NCBI GenBank assembly: GCA_035379945.1
Contig: DAOSWG010000007.1
Span: 9,098-73,097 of the forward strand
Source: JAAYZB01 sp035379945
GTDB taxonomy: Bacteria > Bacillota_I > Bacilli_A > Izemoplasmatales > Hujiaoplasmataceae
DNA: 64,000 bases
Direction: 5' to 3'
The stretch's first letter is position 1. Each line of letters starts with the position of its first letter. The translations under genes and the position numbers were made by a program. A model generated the notes under the pieces. That model worked only from the letters and a program-made list of their open reading frames with translations, did no database searches and had not been told where the DNA came from. This document shows positions 26,383 to 34,451 of the stretch, piece by piece.

Positions 26383-27593
26383 GATGAATTGTTCCTTAGC
26401 CGGTTCATCCGGGCGATCTCGCGCCGACACGACATCATTTGTCCAGTCAAGGTTTCCGAGTAAAACACGACTTCCCCGGACGGATGACTTTTAAATCTTC
26501 CGGCGCGTCCGGATATCTGAACAAGACAGGCTTTATTGAATATGGGATGGTCGGCCGCCAGCACTGCCACCTGGACATCATCATAAGTCACGCCCCTTTC
26601 CATGACGGTTGTGGTCACGAGTATCGCAAATTTCTGCATGTAAAAATCATTCAGAATCCTTCTTCTCGCCGGATTGCCAGCATAGAGGAAATCGACCGGC
26701 AATTTGCCGTTTTTCATGATTTTCGCCACCTTTTTACCAAGTTCGACCGTCGGCACGAAAACAAAGACGCGTTTGCCGGAATCAAGCCATAAATTCAGTT
26801 TGCTTTCGAATCTTGCCGGCAATTTGCCGTTTTTCAATGTTTCCAGAATGTTTCCGGTTTTCACAAATCGCGGTTTATCCAGTCTGAAACCATGGAATCT
26901 TTCCGGTACGATGTATGTGTCGATTATGCCGCCTTTCGTCATGGTCGCGGACATGTTTATGAAAACAGCATCCGGAAGGGCGGCTTTCTTCACAAGTCTT
27001 TCCAGATATTCATTACCACTATAAGGGAACGCATCCGCTTCGTCCAATATGACAAGGCCGAATTCATGGTAGTAATTTATCAGTTGATTGATAGTGGAAA
27101 CGACGATCTGGCATCCCTCGTCCGCTTTTTTTTCCATATGCATTTCGCCGACCATGATGCCTTTGAAATCCCGTCTGAGTCTTTTTGCGAGTTCCCTCAC
27201 CACTTCGCGGCGCGGAATGGCATAACATACCGACATTCCCCTTCTGATGGCTTCGGAAGCGACAAGATAAGTCATCTCCGTCTTCCCGGCTCCACAGACC
27301 GCGAATAAATTCCCGCTTTTCCGGTCGGAAAGCAGTTCGAGAAGAAAACGGGAGGCGTCGCTTTGTCTTTTTGTAAGTACCAGATCCGGTCTTATGAAAG
27401 GATCGCAATAAGGCAGCTCGCGCTCATAGCGAAAAATATAATCGTCTTCCGTCACAAGACAATCGGGACAATAAAGCTTGTCATGGCAATCATTCGCCAG
27501 ATTATGCGAAAAGCAGCGGTTGCACATGCCATTGGCGATTGCTTTGAGTTTTTCTTTCGCTTCGCGATTTTTTTCATGAAGATACTCTTTCAT
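26379..27593 (-). CDS. comFA: ComFA-type DNA helicase/translocase
   Basis: 404 residues. ComFA is the cytosolic ATPase that drives single-stranded DNA import in competent Gram-positive cells. A cysteine cluster near the N terminus (Cys24, 27, 36, 42, 45: CNRC...CPDC) is typical. Walker A is GAGKT (101-105), the DEAD box reads LDEADAFPY as in ComFA, then NMSATMT and the C-terminal ISGRAGRFKSHPSG (motif VI). ATG 27593 is preferred to an upstream TTG. The ribosome site is weak and lies in the 3' arm of a hairpin between leuS and this gene. The ComFC-like gene follows with a 4-bp overlap. Confidence 0.9.
   Translation of the reverse strand: MKEYLHEKNREAKEKLKAIANGMCNRCFSHNLANDCHDKLYCPDCLVTEDDYIFRYERELPYCDPFIRPDLVLTKRQSDASRFLLELLSDRKSGNLFAVCGAGKTEMTYLVASEAIRRGMSVCYAIPRREVVRELAKRLRRDFKGIMVGEMHMEKKADEGCQIVVSTINQLINYYHEFGLVILDEADAFPYSGNEYLERLVKKAALPDAVFINMSATMTKGGIIDTYIVPERFHGFRLDKPRFVKTGNILETLKNGKLPARFESKLNLWLDSGKRVFVFVPTVELGKKVAKIMKNGKLPVDFLYAGNPARRRILNDFYMQKFAILVTTTVMERGVTYDDVQVAVLAADHPIFNKACLVQISGRAGRFKSHPSGEVVFYSETLTGQMMSCRREIARMNRLRNNSS
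26696..26836 (-). repeat. Pair of 21-bp perfect direct repeats inside comFA
   Basis: Identical 21-bp copies at 26696-26716 and 26816-26836 are exactly 120 bp apart and in frame. Both encode KNGKLP (MKNGKLPVDF and LKNGKLPARF). Confidence 0.8.
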
Positions 27594-27598
27594 TAAAA

Positions 27599-27630
27599 CA
27601 CCCGTCAAAAGACTACGTCTTGACGGATGT
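27599..27630 (-). terminator. Hairpin between leuS and comFA
   Basis: Imperfect 13-bp stem (CACCCGTC..AAGAC against GTCTTGACGGATG, two-base bulge). On the minus strand it is followed by only four T, then directly by the comFA start. It may be a weak terminator for leuS that also masks the comFA ribosome site. Confidence 0.6.
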
Positions 27631-27637
27631 TTTTTCT

Positions 27638-30058
27638 TTATATCACCAGATTGACGAGTTTGCCTTCGACCACGATTACTTTGCGCACCTGGTTGTCTTT
27701 CGTTATTTCCCGGATTTTCGGAAGTTCCAAAGCCAGTTTTTCCAGCTTGTCGCGGCCGGTTCCGACGGGGACTGTCAGTTTGTCACGGACTTTGCCGTTG
27801 ACGCTCACAACGATTTCGATCTTGTCTTCCGCCAGTTTCTCCTCATTCCATGCTGGCCATGATTCCTTGTCGAGCCAGTGGCCTTTGCCAAGTTTTTCGA
27901 AGAGTTCCTCCGTTATGTGCGGAGCGACCGGATAAAGCAGTTTCAACAATGTTTCGTATTCGCCCCTGGTGATTTCTTCCTTCTGTCCCAGTTCATTCAT
28001 CAAAGTCATCATCTTGGCGATCGCCGTATTATATTTCATACTTTCGTAATCGTCCGAGACTCCCTTGATCGTCTGGTTCATGAGTATTTCGCTTTCTATG
28101 GAAAATCCGGGAACGGAATTCACCTTAGGAAACGCGCGCCAGATCTTGTCCAAGAACCGGCGACAGCCTTTGATGCCGTTGTCGTTCCACGGAGTCGGAA
28201 GCTCATAATCACCGATGAAAAGAATGTATGTTCTCAAGGTGTCGGCCCCGTACTCATTGATGATATCCTGAGGATTGACCGAATTGCCTTTCGATTTAGA
28301 CATCTTCTCCCCGTCGCTTCCGAGTATCAACCCTTGGGCTGTCCGTTTGCAATAAGGTTCGGCAAACGGCACTTCGTCGATGTCGTTAAGAAACAGATTC
28401 CAGAACCGTGAATAGATCAGATGCCTCGTGACATGTTCCATGCCACCGTTGTACCAGTCGACCTGACCCCAGTAATCCAGTTTGTCGCGGCTAGCGAAAA
28501 CCGTTTTGTCATGCGGATCAATGTAACGAAGAAAGTACCATGAAGATCCGGCCCATTGGGGCATCGTATCGGTTTCTCTTCTGGCTGTCTTTCCGCACTT
28601 AGGACAGGTGCATTCCACGAATTCCTTGATGTTCGCAAGCGGGCTTTCGCCCGTATCCGTCGGTATGAAACTGTCGACCATCGGCAAAGTCACCGGCAAA
28701 TCTTCGTATGGCACCGGAACGATGCCGCAATCGTCGCAATAAACCAAGGGGATCGGTTCGCCCCAATAACGTTGGCGGTTGAACGCCCAGTCCTTCATTT
28801 TGAACTGCACGCCTTTCTTGCCGCATCCCAATTCTCCTAGGTAAGCGATCATCTTCGCAATCGCTTCTTTCACTTTAAGACCGTCAAGGATGCCGCTATT
28901 CACCAGAACGCCATCTTCGATGTCGGTGTAGGCTTCTTTTGACAGATCCCCGCCTTTGATGACTTCTACAATCTTTTGGCTGTATTTGGTCGCGAATTCG
29001 TAGTCCCGTTGATCATGCCCGGGAACGGCCATGATGGCTCCGGTTCCGTAAGTCATCATCACATAATCGGCGATGAACACCGGAATTTTCTCTTTGGTGA
29101 TGGGATTGACGGCTTCCAAACCAGCAATTTTCAACCCGGTTTTATCTTTGACTAGCTGTACTCTTTCGAATTCGCTTTTTCTCTTCGAATTCTCGGCATA
29201 ATCCTTGATCGCATCCATGTTCTTGATCCGGTCTTCATATTTCTTTATCGCCGGATGCTCCGGGGCGATAACCATGAATGTCACTCCGTATATCGTATCC
29301 GGACGGGTCGTGAAGACCTCGAGCGAATCGACAGAATCGGCAATCGGGAAACTGATGAAGGCTCCGTCGGACCGACCGATCCACTTTTCCTGTTCGGTCT
29401 TGATCCTTTCTGGCGATTCCAGAATTTTAAGTCCTTCCAACAGTTTCTCCGCATAAGCGGTTATCTTCAAAAACCAAACTTCCTTCTCTTTCTGGACGAC
29501 CTCGGTTCCGCATCTGTCGCAGGTTCCGCCCTGCGATTCCTCGTTCGAAAGCACCACTTTGCAGTCGGGACAGAAATTGACGTAAGTCTTGCTGCGATAA
29601 ACAAGCCCGTGTTCATACATCTTTAAAAATATCCACTGGGTGAATTTATAGTATTCCGGATCAGTTGTATCGACTATACGATCTAGATCAAAAGAAAACC
29701 CGGCTTCGCGGAGTTGTTTCGTGAAAGTCTTGATGTTTTGGTCCGTCACGATCCGCGGATGGATGTTGTTCTGGATCGCATAGTTTTCAGTCGGAAGGCC
29801 AAAAGCATCGAACCCGATCGGAAACAGTACGTTATATCCTTCCATCCGGCGTTTACGCACGATTGTCTCAAGCGACATATAGGCGCGGAAATGGCCGACA
29901 TGCATTCCGATTCCCGAAGGATACGGAAACTCGACCAAGGCGTAGTATTTGGGCCGTTTATCAAAATCCACGGCATGGAAAAGATCGGATGCATACCATC
30001 TGTCCTGCCATTTCTTTTCGATTTCGGTGTGATTGAAACTGGGAATAAACTCACTCAT
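27638..30058 (-). CDS. leuS: Leucyl-tRNA synthetase
   Basis: 806 residues. Charges tRNA-Leu in the cytosol. The class I signatures are FPYPSGIGMHVGH (HIGH region, ~45-57) and EKMSKSKGN (KMSKS). The CP1 editing domain has TTRPDTIYG and MTYGTGAIMAVPGHDQRD with the Asp that discriminates against leucine. Cysteine pairs of zinc-binding segments are present (FCPDC...CDRC and CPKC). GGAGGAGATAGT precedes the ATG. Transcription is controlled by a T-box leader with a CTC specifier. Confidence 0.97.
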   Translation of the reverse strand: MSEFIPSFNHTEIEKKWQDRWYASDLFHAVDFDKRPKYYALVEFPYPSGIGMHVGHFRAYMSLETIVRKRRMEGYNVLFPIGFDAFGLPTENYAIQNNIHPRIVTDQNIKTFTKQLREAGFSFDLDRIVDTTDPEYYKFTQWIFLKMYEHGLVYRSKTYVNFCPDCKVVLSNEESQGGTCDRCGTEVVQKEKEVWFLKITAYAEKLLEGLKILESPERIKTEQEKWIGRSDGAFISFPIADSVDSLEVFTTRPDTIYGVTFMVIAPEHPAIKKYEDRIKNMDAIKDYAENSKRKSEFERVQLVKDKTGLKIAGLEAVNPITKEKIPVFIADYVMMTYGTGAIMAVPGHDQRDYEFATKYSQKIVEVIKGGDLSKEAYTDIEDGVLVNSGILDGLKVKEAIAKMIAYLGELGCGKKGVQFKMKDWAFNRQRYWGEPIPLVYCDDCGIVPVPYEDLPVTLPMVDSFIPTDTGESPLANIKEFVECTCPKCGKTARRETDTMPQWAGSSWYFLRYIDPHDKTVFASRDKLDYWGQVDWYNGGMEHVTRHLIYSRFWNLFLNDIDEVPFAEPYCKRTAQGLILGSDGEKMSKSKGNSVNPQDIINEYGADTLRTYILFIGDYELPTPWNDNGIKGCRRFLDKIWRAFPKVNSVPGFSIESEILMNQTIKGVSDDYESMKYNTAIAKMMTLMNELGQKEEITRGEYETLLKLLYPVAPHITEELFEKLGKGHWLDKESWPAWNEEKLAEDKIEIVVSVNGKVRDKLTVPVGTGRDKLEKLALELPKIREITKDNQVRKVIVVEGKLVNLVI

Positions 30059-30075
30059 ACTATCTCCTCCAAAAT

Positions 30076-30287
30076 AAAAAGACCGCCCGATAAAGGACGA
30101 TCAAGATCGCGGTACCACCTTTGTTCCGGATAATTCCGGCACTCTCTTCCTTAACGCGGAAAACGTCTGCGGTTTTGGCCGCAACTGCTACAGGGACGAG
30201 TTCATGCGTTGATCACCCCGGCTCGCACCGATTCGCCGGGTCTCTTGAAGTGATCGGGTGCACTACTGCTTCCCTATCCTGGCATTT
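30076..30287 (-). promoter_or_regulatory. T-box leader of leuS (specifier CTC)
   Basis: On the minus strand the leader runs from ~30287. It shows GGGAAGCAGTAG (stem I base), GGTGCGAGCC (distal loop region), then GAACTCG with a Leu CTC codon at 30198-30200 in the specifier position. The conserved T-box AGGTGGTACCGCG lies at 30108-30120. A terminator follows at 30081-30102, GATCGTCC/GGGCGGTC plus T5. Uncharged tRNA-Leu should favour read-through into leuS. Confidence 0.93.
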
Positions 30288-30293
30288 TACAAT

Positions 30294-30322
30294 ATCATAT
30301 CACGAAAAACAACGTTTTGCAA
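30294..30322 (-). promoter_or_regulatory. Promoter of the leuS T-box transcript
   Basis: TTGCAA (30317-30322), a 17-bp spacer and TATGAT (30294-30299) preceded by TGA. Transcription would start close to the 5' side of the T-box. Confidence 0.75.
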
Positions 30323-30337
30323 GACAGGACAAAAGAA

Positions 30338-31183
30338 TCATTCTTCCGGATCGTCATTATCATTTCCATCATCGTCTAAGTCTTGATCATCATTTTCCAT
30401 CTTATCGTCAGGCATTCCCATATTCTGCCCCGAACCGCCTTGTTGCTGGCTGTTGTGGATCATTGTATAAATATACAGTTCCCTTTGCAACAGAAAGATT
30501 GAGCGGTATGCCAAAGCCATCAGAATGATGAATAAGATTGTTGGCAATGACAAAAGATTGTTGAAAACGAGGATGAGCGCCACGGGTGTCGAAGCGAACA
30601 CGACTAGTTTGTATATTTTGCCGAAAGATATATATTTGATGAGTCGGGAGAAAACGATCATAGCGATAAGCGAAATCACCGCAAGCAGAGCAGTGTTGGT
30701 GATGATTGCCGCAACCACGATCATCACGGAAAACGAATTGACGAATGTCCGCATGAAATAGTCGAAAGCATCGTCGCCGCTCATGCCGGCAAAAGCCGGT
30801 GTCTGCATGATCATGGAGGTGCCGATGTATATCGACATCGACTGTCCTTGGAAAACAATGAGCGAATCCGCGTCATCAACGTCAAGCAAGTCAACCGACC
30901 CGTCCTCATCAAAGAAATAAACCGAATAATCATAAGCATTGAAAGCGACGCTGTTATCGTGCGACAAACCTTCGCAAACCAAGAATCCGTTCACCAAAGT
31001 GCATCCTGTCGCTTCGCTGGTCAAATTGATTTCTCCCCGATTTTTTATCGAATAAACGATACTTCCAGCCGAAACGAATATGGCCAGAATCAGGAGATAA
31101 AGGAAAACGAACCAACCGGAACGGTTACGGTAGTTTACCAGCCTGTCGGGATGTAAGATACTGTCAGTAACGATGTTGAACAT
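30338..31183 (-). CDS. DUF1189-like membrane protein
   Basis: 281 residues. One membrane helix near the N terminus (~25-45) is followed by an outside domain (~50-155) and three or four helices (~172-255). A very acidic tail rich in Asp/Glu/Asn (~260-281) ends the protein. The pattern of an N-terminal amphipathic stretch (ILHPDRLVNYRNRSGWFVFLYLL), an extracellular domain and C-terminal helices is that of DUF1189 proteins, whose function is unknown. It is divergent from ytqA with an extended -10 promoter. No terminator was found before the leuS leader. Confidence 0.6.
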   Translation of the reverse strand: MFNIVTDSILHPDRLVNYRNRSGWFVFLYLLILAIFVSAGSIVYSIKNRGEINLTSEATGCTLVNGFLVCEGLSHDNSVAFNAYDYSVYFFDEDGSVDLLDVDDADSLIVFQGQSMSIYIGTSMIMQTPAFAGMSGDDAFDYFMRTFVNSFSVMIVVAAIITNTALLAVISLIAMIVFSRLIKYISFGKIYKLVVFASTPVALILVFNNLLSLPTILFIILMALAYRSIFLLQRELYIYTMIHNSQQQGGSGQNMGMPDDKMENDDQDLDDDGNDNDDPEE

Positions 31184-31205
31184 AGTTTATCACCCAATTG
31201 TTTTT

Positions 31206-31214
31206 ATTATATCA
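31206..31214 (-). promoter_or_regulatory. Extended -10 promoter of the DUF1189-like gene
   Basis: TGATATAAT on the minus strand, 23 bp upstream of the ATG at 31183. Confidence 0.6.
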
Positions 31215-31250
31215 TAATTAGTTGCTGGAACAACCAAAAAACATCGTTTG

Positions 31251-31259
31251 TGATATAAT
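31251..31259 (+). promoter_or_regulatory. Extended -10 promoter of the ytqA-ytqB pair
   Basis: TGATATAAT, 21 bp upstream of the ATG at 31280. No -35 match is seen. Confidence 0.6.
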
Positions 31260-31279
31260 TAGTTGTCACGGGTGATAAC

Positions 31280-32212
31280 ATGGATTTTGTTAAAAAGGAA
31301 AAACCTTACCTTACCGCCAACGATTTCTATCGGGCCAGATTCGGCCATAAAATCGCCAAAATCCCCCTTAACGGCGGCTTCACCTGTCCCAACCGGGACG
31401 GTACGCTATCGTGGGACGGATGCATCTTTTGTTCGGAAAAAGGATCCGGTGATTTCGCCGGAGATCCCGGCGAAAGTCTCGGGGTCCAATACGCACGGAG
31501 CCTGGAAGTCTTGCATAAGAAATGGCCCGGTTGCCTGACGATACCTTACTTTCAAGCGAATACCAACACATACGCCCCGCTTTCGAGACTTAAAAAATTA
31601 TACGAAGAAGCCATAAACCTGTCAGACGAAGTCGTCGGACTGTCAATTGCGACAAGACCGGACGTATTACCGGACGATGTTGTCGAATATCTTGGTGAAC
31701 TAAGGCAACGGACCTTCCTTACGGTGGAACTCGGTCTGCAGTCGATCCATGCGAGTACCGCCAGTTTCATCAACCGGCAGCATTCCTTGGAATCGTTCGT
31801 CGATGCCGTCGCAAAGCTAAGAAAAAAGGACATCCATGTCATATGCCATATCATCAACGGCCTACCAGGCGAAACGCCTGACATGATGCTTGACACAATC
31901 CGTTTTCTGAACAAACAGGATATCCAGGGAATCAAGATCCACATGCTTTACGTGATGAAAAACACCAGGCTCGCCGACCTGTATGAAAAAGGCGAGATAA
32001 CCATGATGTCGCGCTCGGATTATATCGAAACAACAGCCGATCAGATCGAATTGTTGCGACCGGACATCATCATATACAGACTCACAGGCGACAGCCCGAG
32101 AAAAGAATTGGTGGCTCCCCTTTGGAGCCTGAAAAAATTCACGGTGACAAACGACATCGACAAACTGTTAAGAAAAAGACACAGCCATCAGGGAGCGAGA
32201 TACGAAGGATGA
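31280..32212 (+). CDS. ytqA: Radical SAM protein, TIGR01212/YtqA family
   Basis: 310 residues. The Fe-S cysteines are in the unusual CX11CX2C arrangement of this family: Cys36 (GGFTCPNRDGT), Cys48 and Cys51 (DGCIFC). Further marks are FQANTNTYAPL, ELGLQSIHASTASFINR, HVICHIINGLPGET and GIKIHMLYVMKNT. B. subtilis YtqA has been linked to wobble-uridine tRNA modification together with YtqB (names MnmL/MnmM), and the same gene order is found here. The ATG of the next gene overlaps the stop (ATGA). The start is preceded by GGTGATAAC rather than a strong ribosome site. Confidence 0.9.
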   Translation: MDFVKKEKPYLTANDFYRARFGHKIAKIPLNGGFTCPNRDGTLSWDGCIFCSEKGSGDFAGDPGESLGVQYARSLEVLHKKWPGCLTIPYFQANTNTYAPLSRLKKLYEEAINLSDEVVGLSIATRPDVLPDDVVEYLGELRQRTFLTVELGLQSIHASTASFINRQHSLESFVDAVAKLRKKDIHVICHIINGLPGETPDMMLDTIRFLNKQDIQGIKIHMLYVMKNTRLADLYEKGEITMMSRSDYIETTADQIELLRPDIIIYRLTGDSPRKELVAPLWSLKKFTVTNDIDKLLRKRHSHQGARYEG

Positions 32213-32745
32213 TTACGGTGGCGAAATGGAGCCATGAATGGCTTCTAAAGGATAAACTATCCGGCAAGACTCTTGTGGACATGACGGCGGGAAAAGGGCA
32301 GGATACTCTTTTTTTGGCTTCGCTCAGCCATGATGTCTATGCTTTCGACATCCAGGAAGAAGCCATTGCAGCCACAAGCGAATTGTTAAGGAAAAACCAT
32401 GTCGACTGGGTGAAACTGATCAATGACGACCATGCGAAAATCGACGAATACATCAAAGTCCCAATACAAGGAGCGATCTATAATCTCGGATATTTGCCGG
32501 GAGGAAAGAAGAAAATCCGTACTACGGCGGAATCGACACTGATCTCGCTTGAAAAGTTACTAAAGATGTTATCGCCGGGCGGAATCGTCGTCATTGTCGT
32601 CTATCAGAAACACGAAGGCAACGAAAGCCAGTTATTGTTGCGTTTCGTCGAAAGACTGCCGGGACAGACATATGATGTATCGAAACATTCCGTTTTAAAC
32701 AAGGAACTCGCCCCATATATCATTGTCATCAACAAAGCGGAATAA
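32209..32745 (+). CDS. mnmM: Class I SAM-dependent methyltransferase, YtqB/MnmM family
   Basis: 178 residues. SAM motif I is VDMTAGKGQDTLFLA (23-37), followed by VYAFDIQEEAI (motif II acidic residue). A central YNLGYLPGGKK is characteristic of the YtqB group. In Gram-positives MnmM methylates nm5(s2)U34 in tRNAs for Lys, Glu, Gln and others. The start at 32209 overlaps the ytqA stop by 4 bp; a longer frame from 32122 lies inside ytqA and is not used. A terminator follows the stop. Confidence 0.9.
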   Translation: MITVAKWSHEWLLKDKLSGKTLVDMTAGKGQDTLFLASLSHDVYAFDIQEEAIAATSELLRKNHVDWVKLINDDHAKIDEYIKVPIQGAIYNLGYLPGGKKKIRTTAESTLISLEKLLKMLSPGGIVVIVVYQKHEGNESQLLLRFVERLPGQTYDVSKHSVLNKELAPYIIVINKAE

Positions 32746-32746
32746 A

Positions 32747-32771
32747 AAAAGCCGATTGCGGCTTTTCTTTT
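32747..32771 (+). terminator. Intrinsic terminator after mnmM
   Basis: The stem AAAAGCCG/CGGCTTTT with an ATTG loop is followed by CTTTTT. Confidence 0.85.
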
Positions 32772-32787
32772 TATCTTGAAGCAAGTC

Positions 32788-33276
32788 TCACGACTCTTCC
32801 TTTTTTTCATGCAGATACAAATCCCACTTCTTGATTTTAAACAATCTGGCGTAGACATTGAAAGGAAACATCAAGATCTTGTGGTTGAAAATCAGAGCCT
32901 TGGTGTCATGAATCCGCCGCATCTCCTGTAGATTTTCATATGTCTCCATCGCATATTCGTTGTTTCCGGATTCTTTGTCTATCAGTTTGTATTCCTCGTC
33001 GACCAGATCCAACAGTTCGATCTTTTCCTCGTGGGAGATGTTTTTAATGACTGTTTCGCGATAGTCTTTCAAAATACCCTCTGGGTCGATTTTGGAAAAT
33101 AGATTGATAGTCTTTCGCAGTTCGATATCAAATTTAGACTGGAACTTATAGACATCCTTGTACCCGGTTTTAAGAGATCTTATCATCAAAACATTTCCAG
33201 TGACAAGGATAGCCAACGGTACGGTAATGACGATAATTATTTCGATTGTTTGTTTGATTGTGGCAAAAAACATCAT
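32788..33276 (-). CDS. LemA-like membrane-anchored helical protein
   Basis: 162 residues. An N-terminal membrane helix (~5-28) is followed by a long helical domain. The C-terminal segment FNHKILMFPFNVYARLFKI matches the YNxxIxxFPxNxxA pattern of LemA proteins, and the mid part has a similar helical-bundle composition. LemA function is not settled. ATG 33276 is preferred because GAAGG lies six bases upstream. It follows metK by 2 bp in the same transcript. Confidence 0.6.
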   Translation of the reverse strand: MMFFATIKQTIEIIIVITVPLAILVTGNVLMIRSLKTGYKDVYKFQSKFDIELRKTINLFSKIDPEGILKDYRETVIKNISHEEKIELLDLVDEEYKLIDKESGNNEYAMETYENLQEMRRIHDTKALIFNHKILMFPFNVYARLFKIKKWDLYLHEKKEES

Positions 33277-33278
33277 GA

Positions 33279-34439
33279 TCAACCTTCTTTTTCAAGCTTC
33301 TTGAGTGTCGGTATGAGATCAAGTTTTTCCCAAGGCAAATCCAGATCCGTACGTCCGAAATGGCCGTAGGCGGAAATTTGTTTGTAGATCGGTCGGCAAA
33401 GCTGGAAATAGTCGATGATCGCCCTTGGACGAAAATCAAAACACTTTTTGATGATTTCGATCAATTTTTCATCCGGCAGTTTGCCGGTATTGAAAGTGTT
33501 CACACCGATAGATGTCGGTTTGGCAACTCCGATTGCATAGGAAACCTGGATTTCAATCTCCTTTGCCAGTCCGGCCGCCACCACGTTTTTGGCGACATAA
33601 CGGCAGGCATAAGCGGCGCTTCTGTCGACCTTGCTCGGATCTTTTCCCGAGAAAGCCCCACCGCCGTGATGCACGGCGCCCCCGTAAGTGTCGACGATGA
33701 TCTTCCTTCCGGTAAGTCCGGAGTCGCCCGACGGTCCGCCGATGACGAAACGTCCGGTCGGATTCACGAGTATCTCGGTATCCTTATCGATGAGATTTTC
33801 GGGTATGACTTCACTGATGACATATTTTATCATGTCTTTTCTGATCGTATCCTGAGTGATTTCCGGAGCGTGCTGAGTGGAAACCAGAATCTTGTCGAAT
33901 CTTACTAAGTTGCCTTCGCTGTCGAATTCGCCAGTCACCTGGGTTTTGCCGTCCGGGCGCAGATAATGCAAGATGCCTGTCTTTCTGACTTCAGCGAGTC
34001 TTCTAGACAAGCGGTTCGCATACACATGGGTTATCGGCATGTATTCGTCGTTACCGTCAATAGCATAGCCGAACATCATTCCCTGGTCTCCGGCTCCCAT
34101 CTCGTGGCTGACGCTTTCGTTGACACCTATCGCGATGTCTGGCGACTGACTGTTGATAGCGACCAACACAGCCAGATTTTCGGCGTCAAATCCGTATTTG
34201 CCGCGATCGTATCCGATACCGGCGACAGTCTCGCGCACTATTTTTTGGATATCGACATAAGTTGAAGTCGTGATTTCCCCGGCCACCAGCACGAGACCGG
34301 TTGTTACCAAGGTCTCGACGGCGACGCGACCGTTGGGATCATCGGCCAAAATGGCGTCTAGAATGGCGTCGCTGATTTGATCACATATTTTATCCGGATG
34401 TCCTTCGGTTACCGATTCGGAAGTAAAAAAACGATACAT
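33279..34439 (-). CDS. metK: S-adenosylmethionine synthetase
   Basis: About 386 residues. Makes SAM from Met and ATP in the cytosol. TSESVTEGHPDKICDQISDA at the N terminus (ATP and K+ sites), GAGDQGMMFGYA, GGPSGDSGLTGRKIIVDTYGG and GGGAFSGKDPSKVDRSAAY are intact. ATG 34439 is nine bases after AGGAG. ATG 34445 is only three bases after it, so 34439 is preferred. No SAM riboswitch is seen upstream; the gene follows the HD-GYP-like gene by 12 bp. SAM made here supplies, among others, YtqA and MnmM. Confidence 0.97.
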   Translation of the reverse strand: MYRFFTSESVTEGHPDKICDQISDAILDAILADDPNGRVAVETLVTTGLVLVAGEITTSTYVDIQKIVRETVAGIGYDRGKYGFDAENLAVLVAINSQSPDIAIGVNESVSHEMGAGDQGMMFGYAIDGNDEYMPITHVYANRLSRRLAEVRKTGILHYLRPDGKTQVTGEFDSEGNLVRFDKILVSTQHAPEITQDTIRKDMIKYVISEVIPENLIDKDTEILVNPTGRFVIGGPSGDSGLTGRKIIVDTYGGAVHHGGGAFSGKDPSKVDRSAAYACRYVAKNVVAAGLAKEIEIQVSYAIGVAKPTSIGVNTFNTGKLPDEKLIEIIKKCFDFRPRAIIDYFQLCRPIYKQISAYGHFGRTDLDLPWEKLDLIPTLKKLEKEG

Positions 34440-34451
34440 GGGCATTATCTC

